Part shown: piece by piece, positions 45,719-52,621 of the stretch
How the letters are laid out: every line of letters begins with the position of its first letter
Position numbering within the stretch: position 1 is the first letter of the stretch
Assembly: GCF_014203115.1 (NCBI RefSeq)
Contig: NZ_JACHIJ010000012.1
Span: 1-52,621 of the forward strand
Direction: 5' to 3'
DNA: 52,621 nt
DNA from: Afipia massiliensis
Lineage (GTDB): Bacteria > Pseudomonadota > Alphaproteobacteria > Rhizobiales > Xanthobacteraceae
Made by a program: the position numbers and the translations under genes
Notes under the pieces: generated by a model
What the model saw: the letters and a program-made list of their open reading frames with translations, nothing else
What the model was told of the DNA's origin: nothing
Databases searched by the model: none

Positions 45719-46390
45719 ATGAATTCGAAGATTTATTCCATATGTGTCGTAGGCGGCACAGGCGCGGAAGGAGGAGGGCTTGCCCTGCGTTGGGCCAAGC
45801 ACGGGCATCGTGTGACCATTGGATCCCGTGACGTCGAGAAAGCGAAGGCGGCGGCGGCGGAGCTCAACGCTCGTCTCGGCTCAGAGCTGGTGCTGAGCGC
45901 CGAAAGCACGGAGGGTGTTTTATCCGCCGACATTGTCGTGCTGACGGTCCCGTTCTCGGGGCAGCTGCCGACTGTCGAGGGGCTTAAGCAGGCACTCCAG
46001 GGAAAGATCCTGATCGATGTCACGGTGCCGCTCGTGCCTCCCAAGGTCTCGAAGGTGCAACTTCCCGAGTCGGACTCCTGCGTGGTTGCGGTGCAACGTT
46101 TGCTCGGTGAGCAGGTGCGGGTCGTTTCCGCGTTTCAGAACGTTTCTGCTCACAAACTGAAGAACCTCGATCACGAGATCGACTGCGATGTGCTGGTCGC
46201 CGCCGACGACAAGGATGCCCGTCTGACGGGAATCGAGTTGGCCCGGCATGCCGGTTTGCGCGGGATCGACGTCGGCGTACTCGCGAATTCCGTGGTTGCT
46301 GAAAGTCTTACGTCGGCTCTGATTTGGATCAACAAGTTCTACAAGGTTCCGGATTCAGGAATTCGCATCACAGGTCTTCCCACGGAGTGA
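45719..46390 (+). CDS. npdG: F420:NADPH oxidoreductase (NpdG/Fno)
   Basis: 223 residues with an N-terminal Rossmann motif of the Fno type (VVGGTGAEGGGLALRWAKHG) followed by TIGSRDVEKAKAAAAELNAR. It contains VVLTVPFSGQLPTVEGLKQA and a C-terminal ending of small helices. It passes hydride between NADPH and F420; in an aerobic bacterium it would mainly make F420H2. It sits between fbiC and cofE, separated by 15 and 5 bp. Confidence 0.9.
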   Translation: MNSKIYSICVVGGTGAEGGGLALRWAKHGHRVTIGSRDVEKAKAAAAELNARLGSELVLSAESTEGVLSADIVVLTVPFSGQLPTVEGLKQALQGKILIDVTVPLVPPKVSKVQLPESDSCVVAVQRLLGEQVRVVSAFQNVSAHKLKNLDHEIDCDVLVAADDKDARLTGIELARHAGLRGIDVGVLANSVVAESLTSALIWINKFYKVPDSGIRITGLPTE

Positions 46391-46395
46391 TTTGA

Positions 46396-47154
46396 TTGTC
46401 TCTGAAAGGCGCGCTTCTGCTGCAACCATTGCGAGGATTTCCGCTTGTCCAGAAGGGGGACGACATTGTGGATCTCATCCACGCTGCGTTGCAGACAACG
46501 GGCGTGAGCCTGGAACAGAATGACATCATTGTAATCGCCCAGAAGGTGATCTCGAAGGCTGAGGGCCGGTCCGTCGATCTGAATGACATCGTGCCGTCAG
46601 CGAGAGCAATCGAATTGTCGGCCGCCGCGGAGAAAGATCCGCGTCTTATTGAGCTGATCCTCAGCGAATCGAACGAGGTTCTCCGTGTGCGTCCTGGTGT
46701 TATCATCGTCGAGCACCGGTCAGGTCTCGTCATGGCCAATGCCGGCATCGACAGGTCGAACGTCAGTGGAAATCAAGCTCTGCTATTGCCGCTCGACCCG
46801 GACGGGTCTTCGTCGCGGATAAGAGACGGCTTGAGTAAACGCGCGGGGGTCCATATCGGTGTCATGATTATCGACAGCATCGGCCGCGCATGGCGGAACG
46901 GAACGATTGGTACGGTGATCGGAGCAAGCGTTGTACCCACGTTGCTCGATTTAAGGGGCCAACCGGATCTCTTCGGGCGCCCGCTTGAGACCACGGAGGT
47001 GGGATGGGCGGACGAACTGGCCGCGGCCGCGTCGCTCACGATGGGACAAGCCTCTGAAGGGCGGCCAGCAGTTCTTGTACGGGGTGTCGAAATCTCGGGA
47101 GCCGGCACCGCTCGTGATATGCTTCGTCCGAAGGAAAAGGATCTCTTTCGATGA
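46396..47154 (+). CDS. cofE: CofE: F420-0 gamma-glutamyl ligase
   Basis: 252 residues from a TTG at 46396, only 5 bp after the previous stop. Family motifs: NDIIVIAQKVISKAEGR, RPGVIIVEHRSGLVMANAGI, LLPLDPDGSSSRIRDGL and GRPLETTEVGWADELAAAAS. It adds one or more gamma-linked glutamates to F420-0 with GTP. It has only the ligase domain; the C-terminal FMN reductase domain found in actinobacterial FbiB is absent. Overlaps cofD by ATGA. Confidence 0.93.
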   Translation: MSLKGALLLQPLRGFPLVQKGDDIVDLIHAALQTTGVSLEQNDIIVIAQKVISKAEGRSVDLNDIVPSARAIELSAAAEKDPRLIELILSESNEVLRVRPGVIIVEHRSGLVMANAGIDRSNVSGNQALLLPLDPDGSSSRIRDGLSKRAGVHIGVMIIDSIGRAWRNGTIGTVIGASVVPTLLDLRGQPDLFGRPLETTEVGWADELAAAASLTMGQASEGRPAVLVRGVEISGAGTARDMLRPKEKDLFR

Positions 47155-48131
47155 GCGGAAGCGGCGGGCGTATCATCGCTTTGGCTGGCGGCGTCGGAGG
47201 CGCTAAGCTCGCGGACGGACTTGCGCAGCGGCTCGGCGAATATCTTACCGTCGTCGTGAATACCGGCGATGATTTCGAGCATCTTGGAATGCACGTCAGT
47301 CCAGATCTCGACACAGTCATGTACACGCTCGCGGGCCTGGCGAACCCATCGCAGGGTTGGGGGCTGGAGGGCGAGTCGTGGGTCTTCATGGATCAACTCT
47401 CCCGGCTGGGCGGCCCGGATTGGTTCAAGCTTGGTGATCGGGATCTCGCGACGCATGCAATCAGGACGAGTCGTCTCCGGGGCGGCGCAACCCTGTCGGA
47501 CGTAACGGAGGATCTCTGCGGTGTACTAGGCATCCGCTCCCGTATCCTGCCCATGTCAGACGATTCCGTCAGGACGATGATTCAAAGCGACGGAAAGATT
47601 CTGGGTTTTCAGGAATATTTCGTCCGGTTGCGGTGCGAGGTCCCCGTGACGAGCATCTGCTTCGAAGGGGCAGATCGTGCGAAACTCAATCCAAGAATTA
47701 CCAAGCTGCATGCTTCTGAGAGGCCCGCCGCGGTCGTCATCTGTCCATCCAATCCTTATCTCAGCATCGATCCGATTATGGCTGTTCCCGGCGCTCGCGA
47801 ATGGCTTGCAAGCCTTCGCGTTCCGGTCGTCGCCGTATCACCGATCGTGGCTGGATCGGCGATAAAGGGGCCAGCCGCGAAGGTTATGGGTGAACTCGGC
47901 ATCCAGGTGTCGGCTTCTGCCATTGCAAGACATTATCGAGGTGTGGTCAGTGGCCTCGTCATCGATGTTTCCGATGCCGCTCTGTCCAACGAGATCGAGT
48001 CCATGGGACTTCCCGTAAGGGTGGCACAAACTGTGATGAGTTCGGCGGCAGATCGTCTCGCTCTTGCGGATGAATGTCTCGAGTTCGCACGCGGACTCGC
48101 AGGCCGAGCTTTGGAGGATTCCGGTCGATGA
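47151..48131 (+). CDS. cofD: CofD: phospholactate/phosphoenolpyruvyl-type transferase of F420 synthesis
   Basis: 326 residues opening with RIIALAGGVGGAKLADGLAQ, the diagnostic CofD/FbiA motif, followed by VVVNTGDDFEHLGMHVSPDL and DTVMYTLAGLANPSQGWGLE. It joins FO to a guanylyl-activated three-carbon phospho-acid (phospholactate, phosphoenolpyruvate or 3-phosphoglycerate, depending on lineage), giving F420-0 or a variant. The gene overlaps cofE and cofC by four bases each. Confidence 0.95.
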   Translation: MSGSGGRIIALAGGVGGAKLADGLAQRLGEYLTVVVNTGDDFEHLGMHVSPDLDTVMYTLAGLANPSQGWGLEGESWVFMDQLSRLGGPDWFKLGDRDLATHAIRTSRLRGGATLSDVTEDLCGVLGIRSRILPMSDDSVRTMIQSDGKILGFQEYFVRLRCEVPVTSICFEGADRAKLNPRITKLHASERPAAVVICPSNPYLSIDPIMAVPGAREWLASLRVPVVAVSPIVAGSAIKGPAAKVMGELGIQVSASAIARHYRGVVSGLVIDVSDAALSNEIESMGLPVRVAQTVMSSAADRLALADECLEFARGLAGRALEDSGR

Positions 48132-48748
48132 CGACGATCCTCATTCCATGCAAGGATCTGAACCTCGGTAAGTCGCGGTTGTCGCCTTGGGTTGATGGCC
48201 GCACCAGACGGTCGCTCTGCAAAATGTTCCTGAATCGCACGCTGGCGCTCGCGACAGCCACAGTTGCGGCATCCGAGGTGAGGCTGCTCACATCCGATCC
48301 GGACGCGCGTGAGATCGCTCGTGAGTTTGGCGTTCCGACCATCGCCGATAAAGGATGGGATTTGAACTCCGCCTTGTCGGGCGCGCGAGCGGCGATGGCC
48401 AGCGACGTTTCTGTTTCGGAAGTGGTTATCTTGCCGATCGACCTGCCATGCGCGAACTCTCATTCTTTGGGAACGGTGATGCGTGAGCCGGGTGACGTGG
48501 TGATTGTTCCGGACCACGAGCGCAGGGGCACGAATGTGTTGAGCTTGAGCCGCGCAGCGCTCCGTGACTTTTCTTTCCAGTATGGGTCAAACAGCTTCAT
48601 GGCGCATATGGCTGCTGCCCAGCGCATAGGCATCGAACCGGCCGTGGTCCTGGATGAAGATCTTGCGTTCGACGTCGACGAGCCCGACGATTACCACCTA
48701 TGGAAGGAACACGCGCCAACCCTTTTGCGAGGTGCGGCGTGGGTGTAG
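48128..48748 (+). CDS. cofC: CofC: guanylyltransferase of F420 synthesis
   Basis: 206 residues from the ATG that overlaps the cofD stop. Nucleotidyltransferase fold: TTILIPCKDLNLGKSRLSPW at the start, VVILPIDLPCANSHSLGTVM and RRGTNVLSLSRAALRDFSFQ. It activates a three-carbon phospho-acid with GTP for CofD. Which acid cannot be judged by eye. Last gene of the operon; no clear terminator follows before iclR. Confidence 0.9.
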   Translation: MTTILIPCKDLNLGKSRLSPWVDGRTRRSLCKMFLNRTLALATATVAASEVRLLTSDPDAREIAREFGVPTIADKGWDLNSALSGARAAMASDVSVSEVVILPIDLPCANSHSLGTVMREPGDVVIVPDHERRGTNVLSLSRAALRDFSFQYGSNSFMAHMAAAQRIGIEPAVVLDEDLAFDVDEPDDYHLWKEHAPTLLRGAAWV

Positions 48749-48806
48749 TCGGCGACATCAGTCGCGTTGACCCCGTCCGTTTGATAGGTTAACGAACGGA
48801 ACGTCG

Positions 48807-48821
48807 CTCCACATAGCGGAA
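48807..48821 (+). promoter_or_regulatory. Possible weak operator upstream of the first iclR gene
   Basis: CTCC-ACATAGC-GGAA keeps the TTCC-N7-GGAA layout of the other sites with one arm mismatch. It lies between two GGAACGTC direct repeats. It may allow autoregulation; weaker than the three main sites. Confidence 0.35.
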
Positions 48822-48850
48822 CGTCTGTCTCGTCGTTACTCACCACTGAT

Positions 48851-49681
48851 TTGTTATCCCTGACGACGATCGCCGAGACAATCTTGCGTACACGTGTTCA
48901 ACAGTTCGAGCCCAAGTCGAAGTCCGCCGGAAGTCAGCTTCTCGCGAAGGGGCTCCATCTGCTTCGACATATCGCCCAGCGCGGAAGTGGGGATATTGGA
49001 GTGCGGGATTTGGCGCGTGAACTGGGGTGGACCACCACGGCAACCCATCGGCTTCTTGTCACGCTTCTGAATGAAGGGTTCTTGGAACAGCATCCGGTCT
49101 CTCTCAAGTACCGGATTGGCTATGACGCATTCCAGATCGGAGCGGCATACCTGCGCTCGTCGGGAATAGACACCGTGGCGCCTCCCGTCCTGCGCAGTCT
49201 TGTGAACGAGCATGGGCTCAACGCCTTCCTAGGCGTCATGCGTGAGCATGAACTTGTGTATTTGCTCGCTATGCAGTGTCAGAATTCGGTGGCCCTCAGA
49301 GTAGCGCCAGGGTCGAGGGCGCCGTTGCACAAGACGGCGATGGGAAAAATAATTCTGGCCGATCAACCGGATGAGGTTGTACTGGAAAAGCTTAGGCTTT
49401 CGGTCGAATCGGACACGGATCGATCCTCGTTCAATACGAAAGATTTCTTGGCACAGTTGGTGGCTGCGCGAAAAAATGGGTTTGCTATTGTAAATGAAGA
49501 GTTCTTGCCAGGTCTGTTTTCTGTCGGAGCGGCGGTGCGGGATTTTTCGGGGCGGGTTGTGGCCGCGATAAGCGTCAGTCGTTCGAAACAGGGACTCGCC
49601 TCGAGGGAGATACAGACCATAGCGGGTGTTATTACCCAGGCGGCCGACAGGTTGTCGCGGGGTTTGGGTTTCTCCGCGTGA
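48851..49681 (+). CDS. IclR-family transcriptional regulator 1
   Basis: About 276 residues if the TTG at 48851 starts it; the TTG at 48884 is possible and no convincing ribosome site is seen. A winged helix-turn-helix (HIAQRGSGDIGVRDLARELG, TTTATHRLLVTLLNEGFLEQ) is followed by the IclR effector domain (NAFLGVMREHELVYLLAMQC, GSRAPLHKTAMGKIILADQP). IclR proteins usually sense pathway compounds and repress or activate adjacent catabolic genes. Located 102 bp after cofC, same strand, and the first of two unlike paralogues. Confidence 0.88.
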   Translation: MLSLTTIAETILRTRVQQFEPKSKSAGSQLLAKGLHLLRHIAQRGSGDIGVRDLARELGWTTTATHRLLVTLLNEGFLEQHPVSLKYRIGYDAFQIGAAYLRSSGIDTVAPPVLRSLVNEHGLNAFLGVMREHELVYLLAMQCQNSVALRVAPGSRAPLHKTAMGKIILADQPDEVVLEKLRLSVESDTDRSSFNTKDFLAQLVAARKNGFAIVNEEFLPGLFSVGAAVRDFSGRVVAAISVSRSKQGLASREIQTIAGVITQAADRLSRGLGFSA

Positions 49682-49720
49682 GTGTTGGCGTGTATGATGG
49701 TCGGCGGTCCGAGATGGGCC

Positions 49721-49744
49721 GCACGAGTCGTTTTTAGCTCGTGC
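49721..49744. other. Inverted repeat between the two iclR genes
   Basis: GCACGAG / CTCGTGC arms with a 10-base T-rich centre, 26 bp before the second iclR start. No T-run follows; may be an operator or a weak hairpin. Confidence 0.4.
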
Positions 49745-49769
49745 ACATTTACTCAGGGGCACCGGACGT

Positions 49770-50543
49770 ATGGACGAGGTCAAAACCGGAGCGGGAAGCC
49801 AAACCGTTTCCCGGGCATTGTGGGTTCTGGAGCTTCTCGGACACGAGGGCGAATTGGGCGTCAGGGAAATCGCGCGTAATCTCGGAGTGGCTCCGAGTAT
49901 CGCCCAAAGATTGGTGAATGCGCTCGCTGGAGCGGGTTTTGTGGAAAAGGCCGCAGAATCCTCCAAGTGGAAAATCGGCTACAAGGCATTTCAGGTCGGT
50001 TCGGCGTTTTTGTCTAATGTTGATTTGAACGCCGCGACATCGCCTGAGCTCCATTTTCTGGCGGATGAGAAGCAGATCAATAGCTTCCTCGGCGTACTAC
50101 GCGATCGTTCCGTCGTCTATCTTGCTACCGTTCAGAGCGGGGGCGCGATCGCGATTACGAACGCTCCTGGTTCGCGGACCTACCTGCATTCGACGGCCTT
50201 GGGAAAGGCGCTGCTCGCGGCCAAGACGGACGACGAGGTCGCACTCATGTTGGGGCCTGCGCCATACAAGCAGTTGACCAAGAAGACGAAGAGATCCTTC
50301 GCTGCGATCCTGAAGGATATCAAGGAGTGCCGGCGGCTTGGATATGCGATCTCCGACGAGGAAAATATTGAAAACGTCTTCGCGGTCGGGGCGCCGATCC
50401 GGAATGCAAGCGGACAGACGATCGCGGCTCTCAGCGGCGCGATCCCCCGGCAGAGACTGAACGCAAAGGCCATCAACGACCTCTGCCTGATGGTAAAGGA
50501 CGCGGCGGCAAGGGCCTCGAGACGCTTGGGGGCGCCCGGTTAG
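49770..50543 (+). CDS. IclR-family transcriptional regulator 2
   Basis: 257 residues (MDEVKTGAGSQTVSRALWVL). Winged helix-turn-helix (ELGVREIARNLGVAPSIAQR) and effector domain (LGVLRDRSVVYLATVQSGGA, GSRTYLHSTALGKALLAAKT). It differs enough from regulator 1 to bind another ligand or site. It ends 8 bp from the convergent aspartase stop. One of the two IclR proteins is the likely owner of the TTCC-N7-GGAA sites. Confidence 0.92.
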   Translation: MDEVKTGAGSQTVSRALWVLELLGHEGELGVREIARNLGVAPSIAQRLVNALAGAGFVEKAAESSKWKIGYKAFQVGSAFLSNVDLNAATSPELHFLADEKQINSFLGVLRDRSVVYLATVQSGGAIAITNAPGSRTYLHSTALGKALLAAKTDDEVALMLGPAPYKQLTKKTKRSFAAILKDIKECRRLGYAISDEENIENVFAVGAPIRNASGQTIAALSGAIPRQRLNAKAINDLCLMVKDAAARASRRLGAPG

Positions 50544-50550
50544 GCGCAGG

Positions 50551-51924
50551 TCAGATCATTCGCCGCGGATTGAGGAGGTTCTCGATGTCGAAACTACCGA
50601 ATCTTTCCTTGGCCAGGACCCTCAGCGATACGCCGGAAGCAAGCGCATCCTTTGCCAGTTTTGCGGACAGGTCATAGCCGACTGCGGGCACAAGTGCCGT
50701 GGCCATACCGACGCTCCTTTCCAGGTGCTCCTTGCAGCGTCCCGGCGCCGCCCTGATGCCGCAGACGCAGCGCTCGCGGAATGTGGCGATGGTATTTGAC
50801 AGGACCCGGATGGAGGAGAGGACGTTGAAGACCATAACCGGCTCCATCGCGTTGAGCTGCAACTGCGCTGCCTCCGACGCCATGCTGATAGTCATGTCGT
50901 TGCCGACGATTTCGTAGCAGGCCTGATTGACGACCTCCGGGATTACGGGATTGACCTTACCGGGCATGATCGACGAGCCCGGCTGTCGTTCTGGAAGATG
51001 GATTTCGCCCAAACCGCCGCGAGGGCCACTTGAAAGAAGGCGGAGGTCGCTCGCAATCTTCGAAAGCTTTATAGCGGTCCGCTTGATGACGCCGGATATC
51101 GATACCAACGCGCCGGTATCCCAACTCGCCTCTATCAGGTCGTCCGCGCTCCTTAGGGGGAATCTGCAAAGCCGGCTCAATTCCTCGATTGCGATCTTTT
51201 GATACTCCTTCGGCGCATTCAAGCGTGTGCCGATAGCCGTTCCGCCGAGATTGATTTCTTGGAGAAGGCGGCTCGTCTCGCTTCCGCGGGCGACGTCCTC
51301 GTTCAGTACCGTCGCAAAGGCACCGAATTCCTGCCCCAAAGTCATTGGCACAGCATCCTGCAGTTGGGTGCGTCCCAGTTTTATAACGTCGCGAAATTCC
51401 AGCGATTTCTCCCTGAACGCTTCGATCAGCAGGGTGAGTTCGCATTGGAGTCTGGAGTACGCGGTCAATATCGCCAAACGCGTGCTGGTCGGATAGACAT
51501 CGTTGGTGGATTGCGAGCGGTTGACGTCGTCGTTCGGGTGGATGACCGAGTAGTCGCCCTTCGGAGCTCCGAGCTTCTCGATTGCGATGTTGGTGATGAC
51601 TTCGTTGGCATTCATGTTCAGCGAAGTGCCTGCTCCGCCCTGAATCATGTCCAGCTTGAACTGGTCGTGATAGCGGCCCGAGATCAATTGATCGCAGGCG
51701 AACGAGATACCCTGCCATTTATGTAGCGGTAGCAGGCCCAGCGTGTGGTTTGCGAAGCAGGCCGCGCGCTTGACCATGGCCAGGGCGACAATCAAGTCCG
51801 GAAAGCGCTCAGTAGGGATTTCGGATATCCGGAAATTATCCAGGGCGCGCTCGGTCTGTGCTCCCCAGTAGCTGTCTGCTTTGATCTCGATCTCCCCGAG
51901 GCTGTCGATTTCCGTCCGAACCAT
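50551..51924 (-). CDS. aspA: Aspartate ammonia-lyase (aspartase)
   Basis: 457 residues from the ATG at 51924 (MVRTEIDSLGEIEIKADSYW), which has GGAG upstream; an in-frame start further out would run across the operator. Aspartase/fumarase superfamily signatures: GAGTSLNMNANEVI, HPNDDVNRSQSTNDVYPTST and GSSIMPGKVNPVIPE (the catalytic serine loop). By similarity it deaminates L-aspartate to fumarate and ammonia. Divergent from ridA and sharing a palindrome-bearing promoter region with it; convergent with iclR2. In this context it may handle an aspartate, or a substituted aspartate, released by the pathway. Confidence 0.87.
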   Translation of the reverse strand: MVRTEIDSLGEIEIKADSYWGAQTERALDNFRISEIPTERFPDLIVALAMVKRAACFANHTLGLLPLHKWQGISFACDQLISGRYHDQFKLDMIQGGAGTSLNMNANEVITNIAIEKLGAPKGDYSVIHPNDDVNRSQSTNDVYPTSTRLAILTAYSRLQCELTLLIEAFREKSLEFRDVIKLGRTQLQDAVPMTLGQEFGAFATVLNEDVARGSETSRLLQEINLGGTAIGTRLNAPKEYQKIAIEELSRLCRFPLRSADDLIEASWDTGALVSISGVIKRTAIKLSKIASDLRLLSSGPRGGLGEIHLPERQPGSSIMPGKVNPVIPEVVNQACYEIVGNDMTISMASEAAQLQLNAMEPVMVFNVLSSIRVLSNTIATFRERCVCGIRAAPGRCKEHLERSVGMATALVPAVGYDLSAKLAKDALASGVSLRVLAKERFGSFDIENLLNPRRMI

Positions 51925-51943
51925 CAATGCTATCTCCAAATCG

Positions 51944-51958
51944 TTCCTATAATAGGAA
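51944..51958 (-). promoter_or_regulatory. Putative IclR-type operator before aspA
   Basis: TTCCTATAATAGGAA, a perfect palindrome about a central A, 19 bp before the aspA start codon. Confidence 0.65.
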
Positions 51959-52034
51959 TGATGTTCCGTATATTGCAATTCAGTTTGCGTCCTGTCAATC
52001 ACGGCGCTATACATCACCAATAATAAGAACGACG

Positions 52035-52049
52035 TTCCTATTATAGAAA
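52035..52049 (+). promoter_or_regulatory. Putative IclR-type operator before ridA
   Basis: TTCCTATTATAGAAA, one mismatch from the perfect palindrome, 10 bp before the ridA start codon; extends to GTTCC...GAAAC. So close to the start that bound protein would block initiation or the transcript leader. Confidence 0.6.
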
Positions 52050-52059
52050 CGGAGTAAGG

Positions 52060-52539
52060 ATGTTAGTTGAAGATCGCCTGAAAGAAGCGAACTTGGTTTT
52101 GCCAACGGCCCAGCCGAGCGTCGCAAATTATCTGCCCGGGATAGAAGAGGGTGGACTGCTTTTCATTTCCGGTCAGCTTCCGATGCGATCGGGAAAGGTC
52201 GCCTATCAGGGCAAAGTCGGCCATGACGTTGACATCGATGCCGCGAAGAAGGCCGCCGAGCTTTGCGCGTTGAACATCCTCGGGCAGGCCAAAGCAATTC
52301 TCGGCGATCTCGATCGGATAAACAGGTGTATCCGCCTCGGCGGGTTCGTGAATTGCGGTGAAGAGTTTCGCGATCATGCATCCGTCCTGAATGGGGCGTC
52401 TGATCTGTTGGTCATTGCTCTGGGGAATGCCGGCCGTCACGCGCGTGTGGCGGTAGGATGTAGTTCGCTACCTCTTGGTGCGGCCGTCGAGGTCGAGGCT
52501 GTGTTTTCGATCAAGTCGCGGCCGGTGGAGGCGTCATGA
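52060..52539 (+). CDS. RidA/YjgF-family protein (imine/enamine deaminase type)
   Basis: 159 residues. Typical RidA-superfamily features: LLFISGQLPMRSGKVAYQGK, then AAKKAAELCALNILGQAKAI and NAGRHARVAVGCSSLPLGAA with a conserved Arg. GGAGTAAGG precedes the ATG. RidA proteins hydrolyse reactive enamines or imines made by PLP enzymes; some variants act in catabolic pathways on amino-acrylate-like products. Stop overlaps pntA by ATGA. Confidence 0.85.
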   Translation: MLVEDRLKEANLVLPTAQPSVANYLPGIEEGGLLFISGQLPMRSGKVAYQGKVGHDVDIDAAKKAAELCALNILGQAKAILGDLDRINRCIRLGGFVNCGEEFRDHASVLNGASDLLVIALGNAGRHARVAVGCSSLPLGAAVEVEAVFSIKSRPVEAS

Positions 52540-52621
52540 AAATTGCGATAGCCAAGGAAGTGGATGCAGCCGAGCCGCGCGTTGCGGCGACGCCGGACAC
52601 CGTGAAGAAGTTCAAGGCGCT
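52536..52621 (+). CDS. pntA: NAD(P) transhydrogenase alpha subunit, 5' end only
   Basis: The first 28 residues (MKIAIAKEVDAAEPRVAATP) match the NAD-binding alpha-1 subunit of proton-translocating transhydrogenase from Rhizobiales, which has an alanine dehydrogenase-like N-terminus. The gene continues past the window. It is translationally coupled to ridA. The enzyme makes NADPH from NADH using the proton gradient. Alanine dehydrogenase is a less likely reading. Confidence 0.7.
   Translation, partial: MKIAIAKEVDAAEPRVAATPDTVKKFKA

Noticed and set aside
50551..51924. Ergothionase or fumarase rather than aspartase
   Set aside because: The sequence is closest to aspartase by eye; no linked thiourocanate or trimethylamine genes were seen, though an unusual substrate remains possible.

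Overview
This window looks like chromosome from an alphaproteobacterium of the Bradyrhizobium / Rhodopseudomonas / Afipia group (inference). The basis is the IS3-type transposase N-terminus at the left edge, the small Gly/His/Arg-rich secreted proteins, the Rhizobiales-style split transhydrogenase alpha subunit beginning at the right edge, and the overall gene style. No rRNA, tRNA or CRISPR array was seen.

Region 1 (1-2.5 kb) holds the 5' end of an IS3-family transposase gene and several small genes: secreted hypothetical proteins, a zinc-ribbon protein and a probable regulator remnant.

Region 2 (2.6-22.6 kb) is a complete-looking large-adhesin module. A gene for an adhesin of about 4200 residues (2696-15304, +) carries an N-terminal retention-type domain with a Pro-Ala-Ala-Gly site, a long array of T1SS-143/VCBS-like modules (some nearly identical in DNA), six RTX nonapeptides and a type I secretion C-terminus. 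It is followed convergently on the minus strand by a small secreted protein, a LapG-type periplasmic cysteine protease, an HlyD/LapC membrane fusion protein, a LapB-type ABC exporter and a TolC-like outer membrane channel. The adhesin gene and the tolC gene share a CtrA-like TTAA-N7-TTAA element. No LapD-type c-di-GMP receptor is present in the window.

Region 3 (22.8-30.8 kb) has an ISNCY-type insertion sequence, an L,D-transpeptidase, a VanY/M15-like peptidase, an APC permease, and then a stretch of gene fragments: VOC protein, MFS transporter, PRC-barrel protein, a frameshifted LysE exporter and a small membrane protein remnant.

Region 4 (31.2-52.6 kb) is the most unusual part. It is a single tightly packed run of 17 plus-strand genes (31269-48748, no gap above 18 bp, many ATGA/GTGA overlaps). 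The order is: M24 metallopeptidase, threonine-synthase-like PLP enzyme, tripartite tricarboxylate transporter (TctC-TctB-TctA), a three-subunit molybdenum hydroxylase with a CoxG-like protein, two luciferase-like (LLM) oxidoreductases, a flavin-reductase-like protein, and a set of deazaflavin cofactor F420 genes (fbiC, an F420:NADPH oxidoreductase, cofE, cofD, cofC). Two IclR regulators follow, then a convergent aspartase gene and, divergent from it, a RidA protein and the start of pntA. Near-identical palindromes (TTCC-N7-GGAA type) lie before the 17-gene operon and before both aspA and ridA, tying the ends into one regulon. I infer an inducible catabolic island for an imported, probably N-containing carboxylate, in which the cell makes F420, reduces it with NADPH and uses it in the LLM steps. 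The substrate cannot be read from sequence.
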